The notes: generated from the sequence alone by a model not told the origin. DNA of 64,000 bases from Amphiura filiformis (GCF_039555335.1 NC_092631.1:3749501-3813500), one strand, 5' to 3'; positions 10,951 to 23,080 are shown, counted from the stretch's first letter. Numbers and translations are program-made.

Positions 10951-11366
10951 GCCATCAAAGCATGATAACAGAAAGGCATGCAATTGGATTTTATAAGATG
11001 ATTAGGGGGGTCCCAAATATACGGAAAGAAAAATAGGGGGTGTCATAAAATATTTTTGATGACCAAAATGTAGGAGTCACAACACAACATGACTACAGAT
11101 AGTGTGTTTATTTTATTCCAAAAGACTGATGCCTGTTTGGGGGGTGCAAATGGTGGGGGGTCATAAAATCTTTGCTGACGAAATAGGGGAGGGCGCAATT
11201 TTATTTGAAGCCGACTTTTGTAAACTTGGGACCCCCCAAAAAAAAAAATAGCATGATGATGGGAGTCATTGTTATTTTTTAATTTTTGTCATTTTTTCAA
11301 AGATGTCCACCATGTAGGGCCTACATGTATAAAATGCGTAAAATGGGACTACTTTGTCAAACTAAA

Positions 11367-11404
11367 AATAATAATAATAATAACAATAATAATAATAATA
11401 ATAG
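11367..11404. repeat. (AAT)n microsatellite
   Basis: AATAATAATAATAACAATAA-type run inside the Myb-domain element. The matching site in copy 3 is the longer ATT/GTT run at 14163. Confidence 0.8.
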
Positions 11405-11634
11405 AACCTACATAAATACAAAATTGGTCTGAATTTTGGAACTTTTGAGTTTGCATTTTTCTTACATGTCATACCTACCGCATTGTCTGTAATTTTTTCT
11501 AAAGAGGGGCGTTTATTGAAAGTGAATTTTCAGTGAAAAAATATAAAATCGGGTTAAATTTTCTGATGATGCTCATGTAGAAAGGAGGAATTTATGACCG
11601 GTAATAGGCTTATCGGACATAACACGTCGGACAT

Positions 11635-12130
11635 ACGCTGGCGAAGTTACGCAATTTATCGGATTAATTACCATAGCAATAGGTGAAAACAATTTTGAAC
11701 ATATAGATTGAATACAATACTGGTCTTTTCAAAGATACTAATCTTACAGGTGCAAGTAATCAGCATGATTCACCTATTGCTATGGTAGTTAATACGATTA
11801 TTACGTAACTTCGACAGCGTATAGCGCTATTACGAAGTTACGTAATAATCGGATTAACTACCATAGCAATAGGTGAAAACAATTTTTGAATATACCGCGC
11901 TGCACTGATACATTCACGTGGTACCTCTTCATTGAACCATATCATGCCGATTACTTGCACCTGTAAGATTAGTATCTTTGAAAAGACCAGTATTGTATTC
12001 AATCTATGATTGCAGACATACACAGGTGATGAGTGTAACCTGCTTGTAGTGCAGCGCGATATGTTCAAAATTGTTTTCACCTATTGCTATGGTAATTAAT
12101 CCGATTAATTATGTAACTTCGCCAGCGTAT
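11635..12130. mobile_element. Two adjacent palindromic MITEs
   Basis: Each begins near TACGCTGGCGAAGTTACG or its variant, continues GGATTAACTACCATAGCAAT and AGGTGAAAACAATTTT, and ends in the inverse. Unit 1 spans 11635-11823 and unit 2 spans 11827-12130. A related, partly deleted unit lies at 13690-13935 in copy 3, and a fragment near 17645-17725. Confidence 0.6.
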
Positions 12131-12238
12131 TGCCGACTAATGTGGACGCGCTAAGGGATTAGCGGAAAATATTTAATTCGATCGGACATAAGCCTAGATA
12201 AAATATTACCGGTAATAAGTGCATGTGTGAACACAGCT

Positions 12239-12574
12239 TATGTCAAACTGATTGCTTGCACGAAAGGTCATTAGTTCAAATCATCCTCCAGACCAGCGCA
12301 CTGAATGGTCTATTGTTCTATTGTGTCCGATTTGAGCGCTGACATATTGGAAAATGTTGCCAATCAATATTCATGAGAGTGTACATTCAACGTCCAATTT
12401 TCGAAATTGGGTGACTTGTGCTTGGCAGGTGTAAAATACATCTGACTGGGCGTTCTAAATACGTAACGCATAAAGGCATTGACATCATCGAATGGCTGCC
12501 TATAGTGCTGTTAGTGTTAGGCCTATGGGGGGGCTATGTTTAGTTTCTATAATAATTATTATAAGGCCTACATT
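12239..12574. other. Spacer, no gene seen
   Basis: Contains a weak box-B-like AGTTCAAATC at about 12272 without a foldable tRNA. Nothing else recognised. Confidence 0.4.
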
Positions 12575-12840
12575 TATTTGTCATTCCTTTCTTTTCCTTT
12601 CTCTGTAATTATTCTTTCCTTGCTAAAGTATCACTCCCTCTTCTTACCTCCCTTCCCTTCTCCATCCCCTCTTACTTTTTGTCCCCTCTCATTCCTATCA
12701 TTTTCCTTACCTTCTATTCATTTACTTCTATTTATTTATTTCTCTTCATTTCTTCCTCTTTCTCTCTTCCTCCAGCCCCCCTCTCATTCTTCATGTCCCT
12801 CCCCACCTCTTCCTCCCTCCCCTCCCAAGACCTCTCACAA
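12575..12840. repeat. Polypyrimidine tract
   Basis: About 265 bp of nearly pure C/T (CTTTCCTTTCTC, CCTCCCTTCCC). The Ser/Pro/Phe-rich open frames here are compositional. Confidence 0.75.
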
Positions 12841-13453
12841 AAGAGCTGCCCCCCTTCAGTACGCCACTGTTGGTGACATTCTCCTTCTTAAAATAAAATA
12901 AAATAAAATGTCAATTTGTGAAACAACTTTTATATAGGCCTATACCGGTATACTTATTATATGTTACATGTATACGTAGCTATTACCATTATACAGAACT
13001 ATAGACATGCAGACATGGCAGCCTTGATGTGTAATCATTCAGCAAGCGCATTCAATTTATTTAAATGAATCACCTAAGTCAGTGGGGTGACAACGAAGTG
13101 TACATCAGCTGCTAATGTGTGCCTTTTGTGCTTACGGCTACTCAATCACACCCTTGAGTGTTATGGTAACAAAGGGTACTTTTCGTTCCAGTAAGCGCTT
13201 TCACGCGACTTTCGTTTGATCACTTATTGACAGTAGCCTGCTAGGTAAAGCGTTAATACACTGTCGGGTCAGCTTACCGATTTAATGGCGGAAGCCCTTT
13301 GTCCTAAACAAAAGGTACCTTTCGATGAATAGCTTGTCAGATTTCAAATCGGCACAAGTGAACAATGCGTTACATAATCTATTGCCTCTCCATCTTTAAT
13401 AGCTCCATGCTCCAGACACGCTCCAAAAGATATGCTAATGCATGGAGTACTAA
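12841..13453. repeat. Dispersed repeat, diverged copy of 21130-21375
   Basis: 13110-13425 (CACTTATTGACAG, GATTTAATGGCGGA, AATCTATTGC) resembles 21130-21375 at roughly 70 percent by eye. The rest is unassigned, with a CGCCACTG hAT-like end at about 12860. Confidence 0.45.
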
Positions 13454-14162
13454 AGCTGTGTTCACACATGTACTTATTACCGGTAATATTTGATCTAGGC
13501 TTATGTCCGATCGAATTAAATATTTTCCGCTAATCCCTTAGCGCGTCCACATTAGTCGGCAATATCGCTATACGCTGGCGAAGTTACGTAATAATCGGAT
13601 TAACTACCATAAGCTGTGTTCACACATGCACTTTTTACCGGTAATATTTTATCTAGGCTTATGTCCGATCGAATTAAATATTTCCGCTAATCCCTTAGCG
13701 CGTCCACAGTTGTCGGCAATAGCGCAATACGCTGTCGAACTTACGTAATAATCGGATTAACTACCATTGACTACCATAGCAATAGGTGAATCGTGCTGAT
13801 TACTTGCACCTGTGAGATTAGTAGTTTTGAAAAGACCAGTATTGTATTCAATCTATACGGTATGTTCAAAATTGTTTTCACCTATTGCTATGGTAATTAA
13901 TCCGATAAATTGCGTAACTTCGCCAGCGTATGTCCGACGTGTTATGTCCGATAAGCCTATTACCGGTCATAAATCCCTCCTCTCTACATGAGCATCATCA
14001 GAAAATTCAACGCGATTTTAAATTTTTTGACTGAAAATTCACTTTCAATAAACGCCCCTCTTTAGAAAAAATTACAGACAATGCGGTAGGTATGTCATGT
14101 AAGAAAAATGCAAATTCAAAAGTTCCAAATTTCAAACCAATTTTGTATTTATGTAGGTTCTA

Positions 14163-14163
14163 A

Positions 14164-14242
<79 letters not shown>

Positions 14243-14258
14243 ATTATTATTATTATTT
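14163..14258. repeat. (ATT)n(GTT)n microsatellite
   Basis: Compound run of ATT, then about 14 GTT units, then ATT again. Confidence 0.9.
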
Positions 14259-14712
14259 TAGTTTGACAAAGTAGTCCCATTTTACAGTAGACTTAGCTCT
14301 ATATCGCATTTCATACATGTAGGCCCTACATGGTGGCCATCTTTGAAAAAAATGACAAAAATAAAAAACAATGGCTCCATCATCATGCTATTTTTTTCTT
14401 GGGGAGGGGGTCCCAAATTTACAAAAAGTCGGCTTCAATAAAATTGCGACCTCCCCTATTTCGTCAGCAAAGATTTTATGACCCCCCCCCCACCGTTTGC
14501 ACCCCCCAAACAGGCATCAGTCTTTTGGAATAAAATAAACATACTATCTGTAGTCATGTTGTGTTGTGACTCCCTACATTTTGGTCATCAAAAATATTTT
14601 ATGACACCCCCTATTTTCTTTCCGTATATTTGGGACCCCCTAATCATCTTATAAAATCCAATTGCATGCCTTTCTGTTATCATGCTTATGGCTTAATAAA
14701 TGTCATCTCAAT

Positions 14713-15084
14713 CTACATCCAGGGCCATACTGCCCCCCCACTGAGCCCTCTGGAGGGTTTGCATTTGCTACCACCCCCTAGAAACTCTTGTAGGTCATCC
14801 CAATAAGGATGGTCAATTGCTCCTAAGCCTGAACTTTTCACCCGATCATGGAGGGTGCGATGGAGAGTTTTCAGTGCCTTTATCTTAGCATGTATCTGCT
14901 CCCCCGACCGTATCGGGAATCCCCTTGTCATGTAATAGCGTGGCTATCTCCTCCCAAAGCTTTTTTTTATCAAAGAAATACTTTCCGTGTCTCTCCAAAT
15001 TTTGAGGATAGCCAATGTTCCCTTGTCATTCCAATTGACCCCTCTATTGTGTTTATTTATATTAATATCTGCAGCTGCAGCCAT
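14713..15084 (-). pseudogene. Frameshifted Myb-like ORF of copy 3
   Basis: MAAAADININKHNRGVNWND then TLAILKIWRDTESIS in one frame, and TRGFPIRSGEQIHAKIKALK to IDHPYWDDLQEF in another. The frame break lies at the poly-T run near 14965, the equivalent position to the break in copy 2, so the two copies share it. Confidence 0.6.
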
Positions 15085-15113
15085 GATGACATCACGCAGT
15101 AAATTACTCTGCT

Positions 15114-15474
15114 CAGTGGCGTAGATTTCTTTTTGACATTGGGGGGGGGGGGTGGAGTTGGAAAAAAATTTCAAGTATAGTCAGTCCAGCACCTTTTGGC
15201 GACAGAATATGTTTCTGGTTCAATTGTGCGCGAAGCGCGCGAAAAATTTTGCTATTTTGAAGCTAAACTGATGAAATAATGGTGTAAAAGTAGAATAAAT
15301 TGAAGCGCGCGAAAATTTGCACTTTTGGGGCAAAAAATGGGCAAATATGAGGTTAATTTAGTCAGAAACAACCCATTATCAGGCGTCAACATTGGGGGGG
15401 GGGGTGATTGTATGGACCACCCCTGGCAAAATATTGGGGATTTATCCCCCCATCCCCCGGGATCTACGCCTATG
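15114..15474. mobile_element. hAT-like MITE (361 bp) with 8-bp target duplication
   Basis: Inverted ends CAGTGGCGTAGAT and ATCTACGCCTATG. Flanked by ACTCTGCT at 15106-15113 and 15475-15482; an 8-bp duplication is the hAT hallmark. Copy 1 of the host element lacks the insertion. Internal motifs include the palindromic GCGCGAAGCGCGCG. Relative at 38488-38799. Confidence 0.85.
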
Positions 15475-16235
15475 ACTCTGCTTAAAATTTTGCGCGAGTG
15501 ATATACTCACAGTTATATCCGACAGCCCAATAGTGCTGCATGTCCACACGTAATTACTATTACCGGACGTAAGGTTTCGATCGGTCTTAACAGCTCTTAA
15601 CCCTGGTCATCTTCACGGGCATCTTCAGCCTTAAATTTTCGGATTTAAAGCACATTACGTCGGATATAGTAATGTTTTTTATATCCGACGCTCATTCACA
15701 CTGCCACTTATATCCGATACTATTACCGACGTAATTTAAGTCCGACTGTGTGAACAAATTGTCGGATTTAAAGCACATTACGTCGGATATAGTTATATCC
15801 GACGCTAATTCACACTGCCACTTATATCCGATACTATTACCGACGTAATTTAAGACCGGTAATAAGTGATTTAAGTCCGACTGTGTGAACACGACTTCAG
15901 TTTCTGTTTCCGTATCCGTATCAGTTTTTGTAAGTCATTGTTATTCTGAAGTGGTAGTCTCCCAGGTGTGACCAATCTTTTATTCTAGCCTTTTGTTAGT
16001 TACGGAAAATTTGAAGCTCGTGAATTTCAGTTTTCGTTTTTGGTAAGTTATATTGGTTTTTTACATAAAGCCTTGAGATGTGCGGTTGGGTGCTAATCTA
16101 GACAAAAGAAGAGTCTAAATTTTACGGTCCTAAATTCGCGGTAAATTGTACGGCTTCAATTGACTTGTGTTTGGTGTATATGCACTTACGCCCAGACGTA
16201 AGTGGCTCTTAAAATTAGTCTTGCATTGAAATATA

Positions 16236-16764
16236 CTGAGCTCAAAAAGAAACTTATAATTTTTCACAAGGTCATATCTTGAAATCCTGTCAATCAAATT
16301 GAATCAAAATTACACACAGATTTACTTCAATACTCTACTCTTAACACATGTCAGTAACCAAGCAGTTATCCAACTGACACAACAGCAAAATGCACTGAGA
16401 TGGGACAGCTTCCTGGACCACATTCACAGCCCAGCCCTGTTTCATGAAAAAAGTGTATGGAAAGCAGAAAGCAGCACCGTTTTATCATCTGTGCAAGGAT
16501 CTTGTGTGTATTCGCACAGATTTTTTGTCCTGGGTGCCAAATATTGGGCTGTGAAAATGAAGGAAGTCCGGGAAGCTGTCCCATGACAGTGCATTTTGCT
16601 GTTGTGTCAGTTGGACAACTGCTTGGTTACTGACATGTGTTTTGAGTAGAGTATTAAGGTAATCCTGTGTGTAATTTTGGTTCATTTTGATTGACAGTAT
16701 ATTTTAAGATATGACCTTGTGATTCACAAGTTGTAAAAAATTATAAGTTTCTTTTTGAGCTCAG
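16236..16764. mobile_element. Palindromic Tc1/mariner-like MITE (529 bp)
   Basis: Ends CTGAGCTCAAAAAGAAACTT and its inverse; the arms pair imperfectly for over 200 bp each. TA precedes the left end. The end motif resembles the CTGAGTCAAAAAGAAG end of the element at 45486. Overlapping frames on both strands mirror each other because of the palindrome and are not genes. Confidence 0.65.
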
Positions 16765-16989
16765 TTTATATACTAACCATGTTGCCAAGTTATAAGCAGA
16801 AGTCTTTCATATTGGCGATTAAACGAGCGTCTGAATTAGTCAAATATCTCCCAATGAGGCGCGTACAAGTGGTGATTTGGTAATCATGTTTTATATATAT
16901 TGAAATGCAATACAAAAGAATTGCATTGGAGCAAAGATAATGTATTCTATTCATTCGTACCAATGGCAAGCTAATCTGATAATTGGTTG

Positions 16990-17270
16990 GGCCTATATGT
17001 AAGGCTCTGATGAATTTCGCAAGGGAGGGGGATGGAGGGAGGGAGTGAGATACTTGAGACTGAACAAGTGAGAGTGGGAGGGGTGAGGAAGAAAGATAGG
17101 AGATGGAGAGACTGAAAGACTAGAAAGAGAAGAACTCGAGAGGAGAGAGTAGGGACCGGGGAGGGGGGGCTGATCGGGGGAGGGGGGGGGGACAGGAGGA
17201 AGCAAAATAGGAAAATAGAGATTGATACGAGGGAAGGGTGACACTGTGGCCATGCACAAGTGCATTGGGG
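16990..17270. repeat. Purine-rich tract
   Basis: GGGAGGGGG/GAGAGAC-rich segment of F0, equivalent to the (GGAGA)n region in the younger family members. Confidence 0.6.
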
Positions 17271-17639
17271 CTCGACAGGCTCATAAGCTCACCTTTTGTG
17301 ATTTAAGGGCTTATTTTCAACGTTTTTACAGAAAAAAGTGGACTTTGTCATTCGGATTGGCATGCATTTTGTGACATTAATGTAGATCAATTTACCAATG
17401 TTAAAGACTTGAGGGCGCTAGACCATTAAAAACACTGGTGTTAACATAACCTTTTCTCTCCCGGTTTTATTGACATAGGCATCTATTGAAATAAGCTGAT
17501 TGGTACTTCAAAGTTAACAATGAAGTCAGATTACAGTAAACTTACTGAATCCCTTGCGTTTTCGTATCTGAACAAAAGACTTATGGAAACTGAAAAGATA
17601 AAAAGACCCAATGCATCGGTAGGTCCTACCGCATGAACG

Positions 17640-18796
17640 TGAGTGCGGGCGATATAGTCAAAATTGTATTCATCTATTGTTATGGTAGTTAATCCGATTT
17701 AAGTACGTCACTTCGCCAGCGTGCGTATAAACTTATTCTGTTAGGGAGTAGCCTACATTATAAACAAATACAATTTCAAAATTTGTGATTGGCAATAGGC
17801 CCCTATACCGGTAGGCCTACATTAAAAAGTATGCATGGGTGACACCCAGGAGCGATTATAGTATTTGTTTCCTAGCTACATCATATTTCGATTGTTTCCG
17901 TTTGCCATAATTTAACACGGAATAAAAGCAAAACTCAAAAAAAAATAACATTTGCTGAAAAATTAACTAAGTTTAGGAGTGTTCAGAAATACTTTGGTGG
18001 GGGGACAATATATTTTTCGTGTTACAAATTTTAACCCCCCCATCCTTTCTTCGTGAACCCAAAACTTTGTTGACCCCCGGTCTCACAAGTTAATGGGCCT
18101 AAAACTGTTATGACCCCACCCTCATATTAAGTACAAAACTATTTTGCCCCCCCCCCCCGACCTGTACCATTGTATATCAAACTATAGAGGAAATAATATT
18201 ATTAAATAATACTAAAACTTGTATTCATGTCAGTGTTGTGAGTCGGTAAATTACCGATTAATTTACCGTAGTAAAATAGGGTTTTTTTTAATTGAACCAA
18301 GGGAGAACAGTGCCAGTGCATTGATTGGTCACCCCAGGTTAAATAAGAAATAAATAAATAAATAAATAAATAAACAAACAAATAATATTGTTTTTGTTTG
18401 TTTGTTTTAGATGACAATTACAGTTTCATGCAAAAGAGTTATGCAAATACTTTAAAATGTACGTTCGGCACATAGGCCTACTCGTCATGGCCTACCCTGC
18501 CTGGCAAAGCTAGTCTGGTCGGAATGAGCATAATAATTATGTTTCGTTCGGTAGCCGATACAAACGGAAACTACTCTGTCCCCGGGCTCTGTCCCTTGAT
18601 CAAACGTCTATTATATTAACGCCCTCTGGCCAGGTCAGACCATCATTTTAATAACAATATGCTATTAACATATGAATTGGACACATGCAAATTACGGAGT
18701 GTCACATCCTGATTTAATAATCCTTGCTCAGTCCTCAATGATAGTCAGTCACTTATCTTTTGGTCGTTATATGACTATCATTTGAGGACTGAGGAT
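17640..18796. other. Non-coding stretch with small repeats
   Basis: Holds a fragment of the palindromic MITE (17645-17725), C and G homopolymers, an (AAAT)n run at 18346-18385, and a short foldback (CTCAGTCCTCAATGATAGTC near 18730 and its inverse near 18770). No gene seen. Confidence 0.5.
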
Positions 18797-19966
18797 CCTT
18801 TCATCTTTTCTGTTTCGGTTTCGGTTTCCGGTTTCGGTTTCGGATCTCATTGTTATTTTGAAGTGTTAGCATGGTACGTGTGAACAATCCTTTTATTCTA
18901 GTCTTTTGTTGACTACAGAAAAGTTGAACGAAGATAACTTCTGTTTCGGTTTCGGGAGTTATGTTAATTTCTGGCAGGAAAAAAAAAGTGAGATGAGAGG
19001 GTTGATGCTAATCTAGACAAAAGAAGTGTCTAAATTTTACGGTCGTAAATTCGCGATAAATTGTACGGCTTCAATTGACTTGCGTTGGGTGTATAGGTAC
19101 TCCAGCCTAAGCGGGAGTAGATTGTGAAAATTGCCCAACGTAGAAATATATACATTAACACGAGTAATCAGTGTTGCCAAGAATTACGTACTTGTTCGTG
19201 CAATCGCGCAAAAATCGGTTATATTATGATTATGTAGCGATTAAACGGGGAATTGTTTTCGTCCCAAATACACCTTAAAACTTGGTAATATGCAACACCA
19301 GAGAAGTGCGTTGAAGTGAAACTAATAGGATTTCTTTCATTGGAATTGGTAATCTGATAATTGCTTCAGGCAAAATTGCCAGACTCAAGATCTATTTTAA
19401 ATGTATATGAGAGAGTGGGGATGCTAGACGAGGAGATGATCTGGTGGAGGGGAGGAGAGGAGAGGAGAGGAGAGGAGATCGAGAGAAGAGAGGGGGCGAG
19501 CAGAGCAGAGAGGAGTTTATTCCGTTTATTTTGATTTTTCCACGTTGATCATAGGCCTACTGCTAAAACAGTGAGAGGGGGAGAAGGGTAAAGGAAATAC
19601 AACATCCAATATAATTCAGATATCCACATAATTCAAAAGATGGCACAGGTGAGAGTTGGGGAGGGGGAGAGACAGACAGACTAGAAAGAGAAGAAAGCGA
19701 GAGGAGAAGAGGCAGGGGTCCTTTTTTAAAGTAAGAGTGAGTAAGATTGCCCACTTGAGACGCCAGTGTTGCATATAATTGACTTATCCAACCTTTATTG
19801 ACAGACATAAGTGTGATTGACAGCACCTATTATTACCTCTTCAAATGAGAAGCATGATGCCCCAAACATAACAATGAAGTCAACTTACACACCATCCTAC
19901 TTAATCCCTTGCGTTTTCGTTTCTGAACAATAGAGCTCCCGAAACAGAAAACTTGAAACGAGGGTG
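18797..19966 (+). mobile_element. F-family element, copy A
   Basis: Starts TCATCTTTTCTGTTTCGG and ends GAAACAGAAAACTTGAAACG, near-inverse ends. About 1.17 kb. It contains a repeated GGTTTCGG motif, a (GGAGA)n tract near 19450 and no plausible protein. It is followed after 5 bp by a near-identical copy B. Confidence 0.7.
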
Positions 19967-19971
19967 AGGGT

Positions 19972-21070
19972 CCTTTCATCTTTTCGGTTTCGGTTTCGGT
20001 TTCGGATCTCATTGTTATTTTGAAGTGTTAGCATGGTACGTGTGAACAATCCTTTTATTCTAGTCTTTTGTTGACTACAGAAAAGTTGAACGAAGATAAC
20101 TTCTGTTTCGGTTTCGGGAGTTATGTTAATTTCTGGGAGGAAAAAAGTGAGATGAGAGGGTTGATGCTAATCTAGACAAAAGAAGTGTCTAAATTTTACG
20201 GTCGTAAATTCGCGATAAATTGTACGGCTTCAATTGGCTTGCGTTGGGTGTCTAGGTACTCCAGCCTAAGCGGGAGTAGATTGTGAAAATTGCCCAACGT
20301 AGAAATATATACATTAACACGAGTAATCAGTGTTGCCAAGAATTACGTACTTGTTCGTGCAATCGCGCAAAAATCGGTTATATAATGATTATGTAGCGAT
20401 TAAACGGGGAATTGTTTTCGTCCCAAATACACCTTAAAACTTGGTCATATGCAACACCAGAGAAGTGTGTTGAAGTGAAACTAATAGGATTTCTTTCATT
20501 GGAATTGGTAATCTGATAATTGCTTCAGGCAAAATTGCCAGACTCAAAATATATTTTAAATGTATATTATATGAGAGAGTGGGGATGCTAGACGAGGAGA
20601 TGATCTGGTGGAGGGGAGGGGAGGAGAGGAGAGGAGAGAGGAGAGGAGAGGAGGGGGCGAGCAGAGCAGGAGGAGTTTATTCCGTTTATTTTGATTTTTC
20701 CACGTTGATCATAGGCCTACTGCTAAAACAGTGAGAGTTCAAAAGATGGCACAGGTGAGAGTTGGGGAAGGGGAAAGACAGACAGACTAGAAAGAGAAGA
20801 AAGCGAGAGGAGAAGAGGCAGGGGTCCTTTTTTTTAAGTAAGAGTGAGTAAGATTGCCCACTTGAGACGCCAGTGTTGCATATAATTGACTTATCCAACC
20901 TTTATTGACAGACATAAGTGTGATTGACAGCACCTATTATTACCTCTTCAAATGAGAAGCATGATGCCCCAAACGTAACAATGAAGTCAACTTACACACC
21001 ATCCTACTTAATCCCTTGCGTTTTCGTTTCTGAACAATAGAGCTCCCGAAACAGAAAACTTGAAACGAGG
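19972..21070 (+). mobile_element. F-family element, copy B (tandem with A)
   Basis: Nearly identical to copy A, so A and B arose by a recent tandem duplication or sequential insertion. Differences include a ~70-bp deletion near 20737 and changes in the purine tract. Confidence 0.7.
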
Positions 21071-21675
21071 GTGAGTTCTTAGACTTCAGACCCACACAAG
21101 CACACATTTGGGATACGTGACAACAATGGTACCACTTTACACATGACTGCCCTTACACATGACTGTATTGTGGTCACTTATTGATACTCGCCTGTTGTGT
21201 AGAGCGTTATATATGATGCCGAATCAGTGACCAATTTAATGGCGGAACTCATTTGATCGAAACAATGGCACCACTTTTATGAATAGCCTGTCGCAATTTC
21301 TAATCGGCATCAAACGAACAAAGCATTATATAATCTATTGCGACTCTATTTCTATTAAAAGCTCTTTGTATTTAAGTATGAGTCATCTTGGATGACCTAT
21401 TTTTAGCTCCATTGAGCAATTTTTACAAAATTCAAAGACATCAAAATATTACTAAATTACAAATACAAAATATATAAACAACAAATTTAAATTCAAATAA
21501 TGCAAGATAAAAGATGAAAAATATTGCACATATAAAGCAAAAATGGATATTGCCACATATTAAAACATCAGCATGCAGGTGTGAGTCGGTTCCGGGAGTC
21601 GGTGTGGGTGGAAAAGGGGTACACAGGTGAAGGGTGCATGAGTGCACGCACCCCGATGCACACACAAAGGCGGAA
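21071..21675. other. Spacer with a dispersed repeat
   Basis: 21130-21375 is related to 13110-13425. The rest is AT-rich, with GTGCATGAGTGCACGCACC just before the foldback element. No gene seen. Confidence 0.5.
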
Positions 21676-23080
21676 GCTCTATAGTCCGACGGTTCTTTAG
21701 TCCGACGATTCTTTAGTCCGAAGGGTCTTTAATCCGACGGTTCATTATTACGAAGGTTCTTTATTCCGACGGTTCTTTAATTCGAAGGTTCTATAGTCCG
21801 AATTTTAAAAAAGGTTCCCTAATCCGAATATTAAAAGAGGTCCTTTAATCCGAATTTTAAAAAACGGTTCTCTAGTCCGAATATGAAAATAGGCTCTATA
21901 GTCCGAATTCTAAAAAGGGTTCTATAGTCCGAATATGAAAATAGGCTCTATAGTCCGAATTTTAAAAAAGCTTCTATAGTCCGAAATTGCAAAACGGCTC
22001 TATAGTCCGAAACGGATACCGTGTTCTTTAGTCCGAATTGGTAAACAGGTTCTATAGTCCGAATTTTATTTTCATCATTTGTTTCAGTGTCAAATCATCA
22101 ATTGTTGAATACAAATCCGATGAAGTTCAACATGGTTGCTTTTTCTGGATATTTTCCGTAGCATAGGCCTACATTAACTTGTATCTTTATTCTGGTGGTA
22201 TTTTCTTCATTTTTATTTGTTATTCATTCCGTTATAATATTATATACTAGTAAGAGACTCAACACTCTACGGTGTATTCGAGCTCTAGTTTTAATAGCTC
22301 TATCCTGCGATGCGATTTGAGGGGGTGGGGTGTAAAATATCCTGGCTGGCTTTTTTCAGTGATGCGAGCGGGTAACTTGCATGCACTTGGCAGTGATGGC
22401 GGCTGGCTCTGGGATTGCTTGTCCTTTTTTGTGTTCGTTTTCATTCTTTTTTCTTTCTTTCGTATACCTTTTTCCGAATAGTTCTTCTTTTGTTCGTCGT
22501 TTAGTTTGTTCTTTAATTCATTTGTTCATTGTTTCATTCTTGATTTCGTTCGATATTTTTTCATTCGTTCTTTCTTATAATCCCTTTCTCATTTTGTTTG
22601 TTTGTTCTATATTCAAAATGCAGTATATCTTAATGTTATAAAAATTCGGACTATAGAACCTTTTTACCAATTCGGACTAAAGAACACGGTATCCATTTCG
22701 GACTATAGAACCGTTTTGCAATTTCGGACTATAGAACCCTTTTTAAAATTCGGACTATAGAATTTTCATATTCGGACTATAGAACCCTTTTTAAAATTCG
22801 GACTATAGAGCCTATTTTCATATTCGAACTAGAGAACCGTTTTTAAAATTCGGATTAAAGAACCTCTTTTAATATTCGGATTATGGAACTGTTTTAAAAA
22901 TTCGGACTATAGAACCTTCGAAATAAAGAACCGTCGGAATAAATAACCTCTTTTTATTTTTTTTCGGACTAAAGAACCTCTTTTAAAATTCGGACTAGCG
23001 AATGCTATGAACACGTGTTCGGACTAAAGAGCCTTCGGACTAAAGAACCTTCGGATTATAGGAGCGTCGGATTATAGAGC
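21676..23080. mobile_element. Foldback element with internally repetitive arms (TU-like)
   Basis: The left arm (21676-22065) is many degenerate copies of TTCTATAGTCCGAATTTTAA; the right arm (22640-23080) is the same in inverse (TTCGGACTATAGAACC). Ends GCTCTATAGTCCGACG and CGTCGGATTATAGAGC match. The ~570-bp centre has no recognised gene. Long inverted arms made of short tandem repeats are the described design of sea urchin TU elements; relationship by sequence is not shown. Confidence 0.75.

Larger units (their letters stand above)
6859..12238 (+). mobile_element. Myb-domain DNA transposon, copy 2, with nested insertions
   Basis: Inverted relative to copy 1. It begins AGTCGTGTTCACACAGTCGG and ends GCATGTGTGAACACAGCT. 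Alignment to copy 1 by eye shows two clean insertions: 7024-8225 (TTAA flanks) and 8276-10352 (TATTA flanks). It also contains a truncated hAT-like insertion near 10430-10530 and a palindromic pair at 11635-12130. Removing these leaves an element colinear with copy 1. Confidence 0.7.
13454..15896 (-). mobile_element. Myb-domain DNA transposon, copy 3 (2.4 kb)
   Basis: Same orientation as copy 1. The left end AGCTGTGTTCACACATGTAC is duplicated in tandem (13454-13613 and 13614-13775), and the right end TAAGTCCGACTGTGTGAAC is also partly duplicated (15640-15745, 15755-15896). It carries a frameshifted Myb-like ORF, an ATT/GTT microsatellite and a complete hAT-like MITE. Confidence 0.7.
15897..17612. 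mobile_element. Old copy of the CTCGTTTTATC-ended family (F0)
   Basis: Left part (TCAGTTTCTGTTTCCGTATC, then TTTTATTCTAGCCTTTTG) and right part (CCCTTGCGTTTTCGTATCTG, GAAAAGATAAAAAGACC) match the younger copies at 18797, 19972, 30236 and 32318 with many changes. It contains the palindromic element at 16236 and a purine tract. Confidence 0.55.

Noticed and set aside
12239-12310. tRNA-like box B (AGTTCAAATC)
   Set aside because: No box A at the proper spacing and no cloverleaf.
12536-12901. 121-codon frame
   Set aside because: Lies in a polypyrimidine tract; Ser/Pro-rich by composition.
16299-16685. Overlapping frames of 95, 72 and 66 codons
   Set aside because: They mirror each other across a palindromic MITE.
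21676-23080. Possible CRISPR array because of regularly spaced short repeats
   Set aside because: Repeats are contiguous, variable and inverted around a centre in a eukaryotic genome; this is a foldback element.
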